From positions 1-64,000 of the forward strand of contig JBBRZN010000008.1 of the NCBI GenBank assembly GCA_038236705.1: a DNA stretch of 64,000 nt. Direction: 5' to 3'. The DNA comes from AC-32 sp038236705. Lineage in GTDB: Bacteria > Actinomycetota > Thermoleophilia > Gaiellales > Gaiellaceae. A program made the position numbers and the translations under genes. Position 1 is the stretch's first letter. Each line of letters opens with the position of its first letter. The notes under the pieces were generated by a model that was not told the origin of the DNA, did no database searches, and saw only the letters and a program-made list of their open reading frames with translations. Positions 29,389 to 39,059 of the stretch are shown here, piece by piece.

Positions 29389-30008
29389 AGAGACCTGAAG
29401 ACCCCTGTCACCTTGCCCAGCACCTCGACGTAGTCGGTGTAGATCGGCTCGAGCGCGTCATTCTCGGGCTGCAGCCGTATCCGGCCGTTCTCCCTGAAGA
29501 AGCGCTTGACCGTCGCCTCGTCGGCGGTCTCGTCCGCCCCGGCGAGCGCGACCACGATGTCGCCGTTTCGCGCATCCTGCTGACGGCGCACGACGACGAG
29601 GTCGCCCTCGAGGATCCCGGCGTTGACCATCGAGTCGCCCTTCACGCGGAGCAGGAACTCATCGCCCCCGCGCGCGAGGGGTTCGGGCACCGCGACGTAT
29701 TCCTCGACGTTCTGCTCGGCGAGCAGCGGTCCGCCGGCGGCGATCTCGCCCAACAGTGGCAGCCGGTGCACGTCTTCGGCGCGAGCCATCTCGGGCTTCG
29801 GGTCGCGGCGCAGCTCGAGCGCGCGCGGCTTCGTCGGGTCGCGCTTGATCAGGCCCGCGCGCTCCAGGTTCGCGAGGTGGGCGTGCACGGTGCTCGGCGA
29901 GGCAAGCCCGACGGCCTCGCCGATCTCACGAACCGTCGGCGGGTAGCCGTGCTCGTCCACGTAGTCGGTCAGGAACTTCCAGATCTCCTGCTGTCGGCCG
30001 GTCAGCAT
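29385..30008 (-). CDS. lexA: LexA SOS-response repressor/autoprotease
   Basis: The 207-residue LexA has an N-terminal winged helix (MLTGRQQEIWKFLTDYVDEHGYPPTVREIGEAVGLASPSTVHAHLANLERAGLI). The C-terminal peptidase has an Ala-Gly cleavage site in EIAAGGPL, the nucleophilic serine in GDSMVNAGI and the catalytic lysine in ATVKRFF. The frame is open to 30128, but the ATG at 30008 has GAGGTG upstream. The SOS box at 30038-30051 would otherwise fall inside the coding region. LexA represses DNA-damage genes until RecA filaments trigger self-cleavage; here it evidently represses itself. Confidence 0.95.
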   Translation of the reverse strand: MLTGRQQEIWKFLTDYVDEHGYPPTVREIGEAVGLASPSTVHAHLANLERAGLIKRDPTKPRALELRRDPKPEMARAEDVHRLPLLGEIAAGGPLLAEQNVEEYVAVPEPLARGGDEFLLRVKGDSMVNAGILEGDLVVVRRQQDARNGDIVVALAGADETADEATVKRFFRENGRIRLQPENDALEPIYTDYVEVLGKVTGVFRSL

Positions 30009-30037
30009 TCGAGACACCTCGGGGTCGGGAGCGTGAA

Positions 30038-30051
30038 CGAACATACGTTCG
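30038..30051. promoter_or_regulatory. SOS box (LexA operator) upstream of lexA
   Basis: CGAACATACGTTCG is a perfect match to the CGAAC-N4-GTTCG operator used by LexA in actinobacteria and Firmicutes. It lies 30 bp upstream of the lexA ATG and supports autoregulation. It also fixes the lexA start downstream of the longer open frame. Confidence 0.93.
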
Positions 30052-30236
30052 CCAGCCACGGTAGCTCTCCTCCCGGACGGCGTCAAGAGCTGGACAGCGG
30101 AGGCGTCCGTCTCCACGGTGTCTGACACCGGGGCGTGGGCAGCGATAGGCGAGGTTTGCAGACGAAGTCACATTTAGGTCTCGGGGCCGTGACAGTTCCA
30201 GGTCGGTGTCTGGCACCGGGGTCGGGCGGGGCTACG

Positions 30237-30531
30237 TCAAGGAAGCCTGACCGAACCGTCGTCGTCCAGCGTCCAGTGCGAGTTGTGCGCGATCTCCCAG
30301 GGGTGGCCGTCAGGATCGGTAAACGCGCCCGAATAGCCGCCCCAGAAGGTCTTGCCCGCCGGCCTCGTGATGACGGCTCCCGCACGTTCGGCCTCGTCCA
30401 TCACAGAGCGCAAGGATCACCCCGCCCGCCGGGAAGAAGAACGTCCTCCCCCCTCTTCCCAGCCGCTCGCTCGTCCACCCGAGCGCCTCCTAGAAACGTC
30501 GTACCCGGTCGACGTCGAGGACGGCGATCAT
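30237..30531 (-). pseudogene. Decayed VOC/glyoxalase-family gene
   Basis: On the minus strand an ATG at 30531 starts MIAVLDVDRVRRF, followed by an in-frame TAG, then EALGWTSERLGRGG and FFFPAGGVILAL. After an apparent internal deletion and frame change comes VMDEAERAGAVITRPAGKTFWGGYSGAFTDPDGHPWEIAHN, the typical C-terminal half of a vicinal-oxygen-chelate protein. The stop falls exactly where the family has the tyrosine of F-Y-E-A-L-G-W. About 40 residues are missing in the middle. Two independent lesions indicate a real pseudogene. Confidence 0.75.
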
Positions 30532-30612
30532 CCGACCCGCGGTGTTAACGGATAGCCCTCGCGCGGACGGTAAGGCCAGAACACACTGGAATCATGCCCG
30601 AACCCAAGCGCC

Positions 30613-30639
30613 GCAGAGCCGGGCTTTGCTCGGCTCTGC
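30613..30639. repeat. Dispersed palindromic hairpin, copy 1
   Basis: GCAGAGCCGGGC-TTT-GCTCGGCTCTGC forms a 12-bp stem with one G-T pair. It contains the 17-mer GCCGGGCTTTGCTCGGC, shared with 30852-30868 and, inverted, with 48357-48373. It lies about 80 nt downstream of tRNA-Leu on the transcribed strand and may be its terminator. Confidence 0.6.
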
Positions 30640-30667
30640 CAACCATTGCTCTCTTTGAGAGGAGAGA

Positions 30668-30714
30668 TCCTCGGAAGTCGTCATGGCCCGCGGAGCGGGC
30701 CGGACTTCCGAGGA
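30668..30714 (-). repeat. Bulged hairpin directly downstream of tRNA-Leu
   Basis: On the minus strand an outer 12-bp stem (TCCTCGGAAGTC / GACTTCCGAGGA) encloses an inner stem (GGCCCG / CGGGCC). The two are separated by an asymmetric internal loop, a single C opposite ATGAC. It starts five bases after the tRNA 3' end. A copy with the same internal loop but different stem bases follows a tRNA-Asp remnant at 53795-53831, so the structure is conserved. Confidence 0.65.
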
Positions 30715-30718
30715 CGAG

Positions 30719-30804
<86 letters not shown>

Positions 30805-30813
30805 GCGGCGGCC

Positions 30814-30819
30814 ATTGTA
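30814..30819 (-). promoter_or_regulatory. -10 box of the tRNA-Leu promoter
   Basis: TACAAT on the minus strand ends ten bases before the mature tRNA 5' end. A weak TTCGGC lies 16 bp further upstream as a possible -35 element. Confidence 0.5.
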
Positions 30820-30846
30820 GCGGCGACCCCTTGGCGCCGAATCGTC

Positions 30847-30873
30847 GCTGAGCCGGGCTTTGCTCGGCTCAGC
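30847..30873. repeat. Dispersed palindromic hairpin, copy 2
   Basis: GCTGAGCCGGGC-TTT-GCTCGGCTCAGC has the same loop and inner stem as copy 1. The third pair is changed from A-T to T-A on both arms, a compensatory change. It lies downstream of the tRNA-Leu fragment at 30907-30950 on the same strand. Confidence 0.6.
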
Positions 30874-30906
30874 TCACCGGCGAAGTCGGAGAAGGCACCC
30901 GGCCCG

Positions 30907-30950
30907 AAGGCCTCTCAACCTTGCGCGTCTATCAATTCCGCCACCGGCGC
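30907..30950 (-). pseudogene. Truncated tRNA-Leu copy (5' half)
   Basis: The minus strand reads GCGCCGGTGGCGGAATTG, then ATAGACGCGCAAGGTTGAG, nearly matching the 5' half of tRNA-Leu at 30719-30804. After the anticodon stem the similarity ends and no T-arm or 3' acceptor strand is present. It is therefore a non-functional duplicate. It carries its own downstream hairpin copy, as the intact tRNA does. Confidence 0.7.
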
Positions 30951-31009
30951 GCGCCGCGGATGTGGCTACGCGTTTCACGGACGGGCCGTTGCGGACTAAG
31001 GTACGCACG

Positions 31010-32443
31010 GTGCGGGAGCTATGCGAGCAGGCTGTAGCCGCGGCTCTCGGTGCGGGGGCGAGCTACGCCGACGCTCGAGTGGTCGTCCGCCGCTCCCAGG
31101 TCGTCGGCACGCGCAACCAGCGCGTCGAACGGCTCGACGACAGCGAGACCCAGGGGATCGGCGTCCGCGTGCTCGTGAACGGTGCCTGGGGATTCGCCTG
31201 CGACCGGCGCCTGAGCGCCGAGGGCGCGAGCGCGGCGGCACAGAAGGCGTCCGCCTTCGCCAAGGCCGCTCCGGGCGGCCACCGGCGCGACCTCGCACCG
31301 GTCGAGCCGGCCCAGGGCACCTTCCGAGCGAACGTGGAGCGCGACCCGTTCGAGGTTGCGCTCGCCGACAAGGTCGAGCTCTGCCTCCGCGCGGAACGCG
31401 CACTCGAGCACGACGACGTGAAGGTGACCTCAGCGTCCGTGCGGGCGCAACAGGAACACAAGGTGTTCGTCTCCTCCGAGGGTGCAGCGACCGAGCAGGA
31501 GTTCGTCGAGTGCGGCGGCGGGATCGACGCGCTCGCCTCACGCAACGGCGTCACCCAGATCCGCAGCTACCCGAGCGCCCACGGCGGCTCGAGCTCGCAG
31601 GCCGGCTGGGAGTTCGTCGAGGCACTCGGGCTGGAGCGCGAGGCTCCGCGCGTCGGCGAGCAGGCGGCGGCATTGCTCCAGGCACCACCGTGCCCCTCGC
31701 AGGTGACGACGGTCGTGATCGACGCCGAGCAGATGGAGCTCCAGGTGCACGAGTCGGTCGGCCACCCAACCGAGCTCGACCGCGTCTACGGCACCGAGGC
31801 CGCCTACGCGGGCACGAGCTTCCTCAAGCCCGAGGACCTCGGCTCCCTCCACTACGGCTCCGAGCACATGAACGTCACCGCCGACTCGACCACCCCCGGG
31901 GGTCTCGGCACCTTCGGCTTCGACGACGAGGGCGTTCCGGCCGGACGTGAGCCGATCGTTGCGGCGGGCGTGCTTAGCGGCTTCCTCACGTCGCGCGAGA
32001 CCGCGGCCAAGATCGGGAGCGGCTCCGGCGGCTCGATGCGCGCCGACAACTGGAGCCGGATGCCGCTCGTCCGGATGACGAACCTCCATCTCGAGCCCGG
32101 CGAGGGTTCGCTCGAGGAGCTGATCGGCGACGTGGACGAGGGTGTCTTCCTCGAGACGAACAAGAGCTGGTCGATCGACGACAAGCGCCTGAACTTCCAG
32201 TTCGGGACGCAGGCGGCCTGGGAGATCAAGGACGGCAAGCTGGGCCGGATGCTCCGCGACGCGACGTACACGGGCCAGACGCCGGTGTTCTGGGGCTCGC
32301 TCGACGCGGTCGCCGGTCCCGAGGAGTGGGTCCTGCACGGCCTCACGAACTGCGGCAAGGGCCAGCCCGGGCAGCACGCGCACGTCTCGCACGGAGCCTC
32401 GCCGGCCCGCTTCCGCAACGTGCAGGTTGGGTTCAAGCAATGA
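31010..32443 (+). CDS. tldD: TldD family metalloprotease
   Basis: The 477-residue product matches TldD, the catalytic half of the TldD/TldE (PmbA) protease. That protease degrades unstructured peptides and processes some modified peptides. The zinc motif is HESVGHPTELD, with the family's HExxxH spacing. Other marks are GIGVRVLVNGAWGFACD near the N-terminus, ADSTTPGGLGTFGFDDEG, and the C-terminal NCGKGQPGQ. I chose GTG at 31010 (V-R-E-L-C-E-Q-A-V) because the frame upstream runs through the tRNA-Leu fragment. Its stop overlaps the next gene's ATG (ATGA), so the two subunits are coupled. Confidence 0.93.
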   Translation: MRELCEQAVAAALGAGASYADARVVVRRSQVVGTRNQRVERLDDSETQGIGVRVLVNGAWGFACDRRLSAEGASAAAQKASAFAKAAPGGHRRDLAPVEPAQGTFRANVERDPFEVALADKVELCLRAERALEHDDVKVTSASVRAQQEHKVFVSSEGAATEQEFVECGGGIDALASRNGVTQIRSYPSAHGGSSSQAGWEFVEALGLEREAPRVGEQAAALLQAPPCPSQVTTVVIDAEQMELQVHESVGHPTELDRVYGTEAAYAGTSFLKPEDLGSLHYGSEHMNVTADSTTPGGLGTFGFDDEGVPAGREPIVAAGVLSGFLTSRETAAKIGSGSGGSMRADNWSRMPLVRMTNLHLEPGEGSLEELIGDVDEGVFLETNKSWSIDDKRLNFQFGTQAAWEIKDGKLGRMLRDATYTGQTPVFWGSLDAVAGPEEWVLHGLTNCGKGQPGQHAHVSHGASPARFRNVQVGFKQ

Positions 32444-33801
32444 GCGAGGCGCTCGAGCTCGCACACCGCCTGCTGGCCGCAGCGGAGGGCGAGCAGGCGC
32501 TTGCGCTCGTGCACAGCGAGCGCTCAGGAATGGCCCGCTTCGCCCGCTCGGAGGTGCACCAGCCGACCCTGATCGAGAACGACGTGCTCGAGCTCCAGGT
32601 CGTCCGGGACGGGCGGCTCGGGGTGGCAGCCAGCAACCGCACCGACGAGGACGGCGTCCGTGCGCTCGCCGCGCGGGCGGCCGAGGCCGCCGACAGCGCA
32701 CCCGCCGACCCGGATTTTCCCGGCCTGGCCCGGCCCGCCGAGATGCCTCAAGTCGAAGGCTACGACGAGGAGACCGCGGCGCTCTCGGCCGAGGACCAGG
32801 CGCGCCTCGCGGCGGCGGCGATCGACGCCTCGAAGCTCGACCTCTACGGCTTCTTCACCAGCGGCGTGACCGAGCTCGGGCTCGCGTCGACGACCGGGCT
32901 CGCCGTCTCGCAGTCGATGACCGACGCGAGCGTGCTCGCGCTCGCCGCCGTGGACGGCGCCTCCGGCTACGCCGAGCAGACCTCGTGGCGGCTGGGCGGG
33001 ATCGACCCGGCCGGCGCCTCGCAGCAGGCAGTCGAGAAGGCCGAGCAGACGCGCGGCGCCGTGTCGCTCGAGCCGGGCTCCTACCGCGCCGTTCTGGAGC
33101 CGCCCGCCTTCGCCGAGCTGCTCACCTACTTCGGCTACGACGCCTTCGGCGCGCTCGGCCTGATCGAGGAGCGCAGCTACGCCTCCGGGAGGATCGGCGA
33201 GAAGGTCTTCGACGAGCGCTTCTCGCTCGCCGACGACTCGCTCGACCCGCGCGGGCTGCCGAAGGCGTTCGACTTCGAGGGAACGCCGAAGAAGCGCGTC
33301 GAGCTCGTCGAGGACGGCGTTTTCACCGGCGTCGTCTGGGACCGCACCACCGCGAAGCGGGCCGGCGAGGGCCGGCAGACCACCGGCCACGCGCCGCCGA
33401 GCTCGCTTCGACACTGGGGGCCGCTGCCGTTCGCGCTCTCGGTCTCCGGCGGCGAGGCCGCGTCCGGCCAGGAGCTGGCCGAGCTGGTGGACGACGGGAT
33501 CTACATCACCCGCCTCCACTACCTCAGCATCGTGGACGCGCGCGAGGGCGTGGTCACCGGGATGACGCGCGACGGCACCTTCCGCTTGCGCGGCGGCAAG
33601 ATCGCGGATCCGCTCGTCAACCTGCGCTTCACGGTCTGCGTGCCCGAGTTGCTGGCGGATCTACCGGGGCTGACGCGCGACTCGGTGCTGCTCAACCAAA
33701 GCGCGTACTACGACGAGCGCTACCCGACGGGGATGCTCTCGCCGACGGTCGCGACCGCCCGCTTCGACGTCACGGGCGTCGGCTCCGGACCCGGCGTCTA
33801 G
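32440..33801 (+). CDS. pmbA: PmbA/TldE partner of TldD
   Basis: The 453-residue protein is the non-metal-binding TldE/PmbA-type partner; no HExxxH is present. It contains EVHQPTLIENDVLELQVVRDGRLGVAAS, GSYRAVLEPPAFAELLTYFGYDAF and VEDGVFTGVVWDRTTAKRAGEGRQTTGHA, and ends with FDVTGVGSGPGV. The ATG overlaps the tldD stop by four bases. No peptide precursor gene is recognisable nearby, so a housekeeping proteolytic role is more likely than a dedicated maturation role. Its 3' end overlaps the convergent lipoprotein gene by four bases. Confidence 0.92.
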   Translation: MSEALELAHRLLAAAEGEQALALVHSERSGMARFARSEVHQPTLIENDVLELQVVRDGRLGVAASNRTDEDGVRALAARAAEAADSAPADPDFPGLARPAEMPQVEGYDEETAALSAEDQARLAAAAIDASKLDLYGFFTSGVTELGLASTTGLAVSQSMTDASVLALAAVDGASGYAEQTSWRLGGIDPAGASQQAVEKAEQTRGAVSLEPGSYRAVLEPPAFAELLTYFGYDAFGALGLIEERSYASGRIGEKVFDERFSLADDSLDPRGLPKAFDFEGTPKKRVELVEDGVFTGVVWDRTTAKRAGEGRQTTGHAPPSSLRHWGPLPFALSVSGGEAASGQELAELVDDGIYITRLHYLSIVDAREGVVTGMTRDGTFRLRGGKIADPLVNLRFTVCVPELLADLPGLTRDSVLLNQSAYYDERYPTGMLSPTVATARFDVTGVGSGPGV

Positions 33802-34976
33802 GGGACATTCACGCGGGTGTAGTCGACGGCGCCGAGCGCGTCCTCGCGCCAGCCGCGCAGGCGGGGTGAGACCAGGCGCGCATCCACAGCCCACGCGATC
33901 GGCACGACCAGCTGCCCCCGCACGGCGGCCGGAAGGGCCGCGGCCTGCGGGTACGGCGCGAAGAGACGCTCGAACCTCGCGACCGGCGGCGCGCCGACGA
34001 CCGCGCCGAGGCCGAGGTCGCGCCAGGACCCTACGAGCAGGTCGAGCCCGTAGGCGAGGTCGGGGTCGCGCGGCCGCGAGAAGCGGACGGCGATGCGTGG
34101 CAGCGACGGGATCTCCTTACGGGCTTCACGCAGGGCGATCACGGCTGCGCTCGCCTTCGGGGGACCGCGGTCGGTCAGGCTCTCCGCGGGCGGAGCCTCG
34201 AACTCGGGCACGAGCGCCTGATAATCAGCACGGTCCGCGGTGGCGTCGTAGATGTGGCGCACCTCCGGCGGGACGGTGTCGTCGAAGACGACGATGTCGG
34301 CGGCGAGCAGGCGGCGGACGCGGACGGCGCCCGCAAGCTGGGGATCGCGCCTCGCCGCGCGCAGGTCGCCGAGCGGGACCGGCGCTTCGTCGAGTCGACC
34401 CGCGCGGAAGAGAGTCAGCGCGGCGTGGGGCTCGAGCCTGCGCACCTCGAGGCGCAGGCCGCGCCGCTCGGCGATCACGCGCCCCGGGCTCGCCGAGATG
34501 AGCCTGAACGGGCCGGGCACTCCCGGCGGTGCTGCCGCGACCTCGCTCAGGAGGTACGGGAGCTCCGCTCTCGGCGCGGGCAGGACGATCACCAGCCGCC
34601 GCTCGTCGAGCGCCCGGATGCGCCGCGCCGGGAAGAGCCGCGCCCGCCGCAGCTGGGTGGCGATCGCGCCCGCGTGCCGGCAGCGGAGGCGCCAGGTCGA
34701 GCCGCTCGTGCTCCAGGCGGAGCAGAGCCCGGGCCGCAGCGCGCCGCTCTCTGGGTCGGTCCGCAGCGGCGTCGCGAAGAGCGCACGAGCGAGCGTCAGC
34801 TCATCGCGGCCGCGCGCATGCGTCGGGTCGAGCGGCCAGAGGACGTGCGCGAGCCCGATCCGCACCACCCCGGCTGGCCCGCCAACCGGCAGCGGCTCGT
34901 GGCGTTGCGGCGGGCTCGAGTCGCAGCCCGCGACGAGCAGCGCGAGCAGGGCCAGGGCCGCGGCCCGCCGACCCAT
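33798..34976 (-). CDS. Putative peptide-binding lipoprotein (SBP family 5-like, divergent)
   Basis: The 392-residue protein starts with a lipoprotein signal (MGRRAAALALLALLVAGC, lipobox LVAGC). The mature part loosely follows family 5 binding proteins: IGLAHVLWPLDPTHARGRDELTLARALFATPL resembles their N-terminal lobe, and VPGPFRLISASPGRVIAER resembles the G-P-Y/F-R segment. It is shorter than typical members (about 500 residues) and Arg/Ala-rich. It lies upstream of pmbA on the other strand and four bases after secG, so it may be co-transcribed with secG. No permease is adjacent. Confidence 0.65.
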   Translation of the reverse strand: MGRRAAALALLALLVAGCDSSPPQRHEPLPVGGPAGVVRIGLAHVLWPLDPTHARGRDELTLARALFATPLRTDPESGALRPGLCSAWSTSGSTWRLRCRHAGAIATQLRRARLFPARRIRALDERRLVIVLPAPRAELPYLLSEVAAAPPGVPGPFRLISASPGRVIAERRGLRLEVRRLEPHAALTLFRAGRLDEAPVPLGDLRAARRDPQLAGAVRVRRLLAADIVVFDDTVPPEVRHIYDATADRADYQALVPEFEAPPAESLTDRGPPKASAAVIALREARKEIPSLPRIAVRFSRPRDPDLAYGLDLLVGSWRDLGLGAVVGAPPVARFERLFAPYPQAAALPAAVRGQLVVPIAWAVDARLVSPRLRGWREDALGAVDYTRVNVP

Positions 34977-34980
34977 TCCG

Positions 34981-35202
34981 CTACTTGAGCAGGTGGAAGA
35001 GCAGGACGGTGTTCGCGGTGAACAGGATTGCGACGACCACCGTCAGCCGCGTCAGGTTCTTCTCGACGATGTGCGTGCCGCCCTGCGAAGCGGGCGTGAA
35101 GCCCATGCCGCCGAGGCCGGCGTCACGGCCCGAATGCATGAGGATCAGGCCGACGAGCGACGCCGCGAGCAGAACGTGGATGACCGCGAAGATCTGCAGC
35201 AA
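34981..35202 (-). CDS. secG: SecG preprotein translocase subunit
   Basis: The 73-residue protein has two transmembrane helices (FAVIHVLLAASLVGLILMHSGRDAGLGGMG, then LTRLTVVVAILFTANTVLLFHLL) joined by a Gly-rich loop. This is the layout of SecG, the auxiliary subunit of the SecYEG channel. The H-S-G-R-D-A-G-L-G-G motif is characteristic. In many bacteria secG sits among glycolytic genes; here it stands with a lipoprotein gene instead. Confidence 0.85.
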   Translation of the reverse strand: MLQIFAVIHVLLAASLVGLILMHSGRDAGLGGMGFTPASQGGTHIVEKNLTRLTVVVAILFTANTVLLFHLLK

Positions 35203-35224
35203 GACAGGGCCAGGATACCAGCGG

Positions 35225-35599
35225 TCAGTTTGCGTCCAGCTCGCGGATCGCCTCGATCAGCTGGGCGGCAATCCGGTCCTTCGTGATGTAGGCGGCGACC
35301 CCGGCCTCGCGGGCCCGTGCGACGTCCGTGCGCGAATTCGAGCCCGTCAGCATCAGGATGCAGGCTTTGCGCTGCTTCTTGCGGATCCGCTTCGTGGCCT
35401 CGACTCCGTCCACGACCGGCATCGCGATGTCCATCAGGATCACGTCGGGCTTGAGGGCCAGCGCTTGGTCGACGGCCTCCTCGCCGTTGTGAGCGCGGCC
35501 GACGACCTCGATCTCGGGCTCCGAGGCCAGGATCGCCTCGAGTGCGTCGGCAAAGAGGCGATGGTCGTCGGCTATGAGGACGCGGATCTTTGAAGGCAT
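35225..35599 (-). CDS. Single-domain response regulator (CheY-like)
   Basis: The 124-residue product is one receiver domain. It has the acidic pair in VLIADDHRLFADALEAIL, the phospho-acceptor aspartate in VILMDIAMPVVDG, a Thr in LMLTGSNS and the Lys in YITKDR. There is no output domain, so it probably passes phosphate to another protein or controls a partner by binding. It starts 45 bp upstream of the glycosyltransferase stop, on the same strand. No cognate kinase is adjacent. Confidence 0.9.
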   Translation of the reverse strand: MPSKIRVLIADDHRLFADALEAILASEPEIEVVGRAHNGEEAVDQALALKPDVILMDIAMPVVDGVEATKRIRKKQRKACILMLTGSNSRTDVARAREAGVAAYITKDRIAAQLIEAIRELDAN

Positions 35600-35644
35600 G
35601 GGTGGACGGCTCCCTTGCCTACAACGATCTTCGCCCGCTCCGCG

Positions 35645-36629
35645 TCACGCGGCTCGTTCGAGCACCTCCTCGACCCGACGGGCCTGCTCCTTCACGTCGT
35701 GGCGCTCTGCGGCCTCGCGCGCGGCGGGGTTCGGGCAGGGCAGCGACGCCGCAACGCGGAGCGCATCGGCCATCGCCTCCACGTCGAGCGGGTCGACGAG
35801 CACACCTGCATCGGGCGGCACGAACTCCGGCGGGCCGCCGACGCGCGTGGCGACCACCGAGCGCCCGCAGGCCATCGCCTCGAGCAGCGCCTGGCCGAAC
35901 GGCTCGATCAGGCTCGGCTGGCAGACGACGTGGGCACGGGCGATCAAAGCCGGCACCTCGTCGTGCGGGACGCTGGGGACGACCTCGACCCCGGGGCGGC
36001 CTTCGAGCCCAGCACGCAGCGGCCCGTCGCCGACGAAGGTTAGGGAACCGGAGCCGAAGCGCTCGAAGGCCTCGGCCAGGCGGACGACGTTCTTGCGCTC
36101 GCTGAGCGCGCCGAGGCAGAGGAAGTGCGGGCCGCCCTCCGGCGCGGGCTGGACGCTGAAGCGCTCCAGGTCCACACCCGAGTCGATCACCTCGGTCTTG
36201 CCGCGGGCTTCGGGCACCTTCGTCTCGAGCTCGCGGCGGAGGTAGTCCGAGACCGCGATCACGGCCGCGGCGCGGCGGACGGTCAGACGGGTGAGCGCGC
36301 GGATCCCGGGGATCGCCCCCACGTTGCGCACGTCGCGGCCGTGAGCGGTGACGACGAGCGGCGCGCGAGCGGCGAGGGCCGCGGTCAGGCCGGCCGGAAC
36401 GAGGAAGTGCGCGTAGACGACATCGGGCCGGAAGCTGCGTGCAGCGCGGAGCGTGCGGGCCGCAAGGGTCGCGTAACGCCGCTTCCCGCCGGCGCGGCGG
36501 TCGAGCACCGCCCGCTCGAGCTCGTGGCCGCGCTCGTGCAGGGCGTTCTCGAGCTGCGCCACGAACACGCCGAGATCGGGGTCGTCGGGCCCGGGGTACA
36601 TCTGCGAGACGAGAAGGATCCGCACGCCG

Positions 36630-36649
<20 letters not shown>
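35645..36649 (-). CDS. Glycosyltransferase family 4 protein
   Basis: This GT-B fold enzyme transfers a sugar from an activated donor to a lipid or saccharide acceptor. The N-terminus (VRILLVSQMYPGPDDPDLGVFVAQLENAL), VVTAHGRDV, FLCLGALSERKNVVRLAEAF and the donor-binding motif PFGQALLEAMACGRSVVATRVGGPPE are typical of GT4. The frame starts at 36649 (20 bp inside the mutase gene), but a GTG at 36625, four bases past the mutase stop, gives a more standard N-terminus. Donor and acceptor are unknown. Confidence 0.87.
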
Positions 36650-38207
<1,558 letters not shown>

Positions 38208-38225
38208 CCAAACTAGGCTATCGCC

Positions 38226-38858
38226 ATGCCGGTCACCGTGAGGCTCTTCGCCGGGCTGCGCGAGCGCGCCGGCTGGTCGCGGCGCCAGCTCGAGGGGCTC
38301 GAGCGCGTGGCCGACGTCTGGCCCGCGCTGGAGCTCGGCGAGGAGCCGGGCGGGCTGCTCTACGCCGTCAACCGCGAGTACGCGGAGCCGGGTCAGGAGC
38401 TGCGCGACGGCGACGAGGTCGCGCTGATCCCGCCGGTCTCGGGCGGGGCCTTCCGCGTGACCGTGGGGCCGCTCTCGCTGGACGCCGCGGTCGCCGAGGT
38501 GGCCGACGAGCGCGCCGGCGGGATCGCCACCTTCACGGGCACGGTGCGCCGGCAGTCACGCGGGCGCGAGGTGCTCTACCTCGAGTACGAGGCCTACGCG
38601 GAGATGGCCGAAGACGTGATCACGCAGCTCGCCGCCGAGCTCGAGGAGGCGCACGACCTCTGCGGGATCGCGATCCACCACCGCGTCGGGCGGGTCGAGA
38701 TCGGCGAGCCGAGCGTGGTGATCGCCGTCGCGGCGCCGCGCCGGCAGGACGCGCTGAGCGCGTGCCGCGAGGCGATCGACCGGCTCAAGGAGACGGTGCC
38801 GCTCTGGAAGAAGGAGGTCTACGAGGGCGGCGAGGAGTGGCTGGGGCGCGGTTCCTAG
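38226..38858 (+). CDS. Fused MoaD-MoaE molybdopterin synthase
   Basis: The 210-residue protein joins both molybdopterin synthase subunits. Residues 1-77 are MoaD-like (MPVTVRLFAGLRERAGW...RDGDEVALIPPVSGG) and about 78-210 are MoaE-like (GGIATFTGTVRRQSRG, IAIHHRVGRVEIGE, and LKETVPLWKKEVYEGGEEW with the catalytic lysines). MoaD must expose a C-terminal Gly-Gly thiocarboxylate; here G-G is directly followed by A-F-R-V, so cleavage is required. Processing of a fused protein, MoaX, is known in Mycobacterium tuberculosis. The enzyme converts precursor Z (cPMP) to molybdopterin. No other moa gene is near. Confidence 0.9.
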   Translation: MPVTVRLFAGLRERAGWSRRQLEGLERVADVWPALELGEEPGGLLYAVNREYAEPGQELRDGDEVALIPPVSGGAFRVTVGPLSLDAAVAEVADERAGGIATFTGTVRRQSRGREVLYLEYEAYAEMAEDVITQLAAELEEAHDLCGIAIHHRVGRVEIGEPSVVIAVAAPRRQDALSACREAIDRLKETVPLWKKEVYEGGEEWLGRGS

Positions 38859-39059
38859 AAATAGCAGTAGCCTCCGCAACACATAATTGCGGGCCGAACT
38901 TCCTCGGGGCTGGAGCCACCGAGACGAACATCCTCGCCGCGAGCACCATTACGGGCGACTTCATGTGTCGAGCGACGAACGTCGTCTATCGACTGGACAC
39001 CGAGTCTGCGCGGTCGTTCCTCGGACGGTACGTCTCGCTCCCGTAGCGCCAAGCATTGC

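Noticed and set aside
30129..30236. Upstream extension of lexA to 30128
   Set aside because: The longer frame would place the SOS box inside the coding sequence; the ATG at 30008 has a good ribosome-binding site and the conserved N-terminus.
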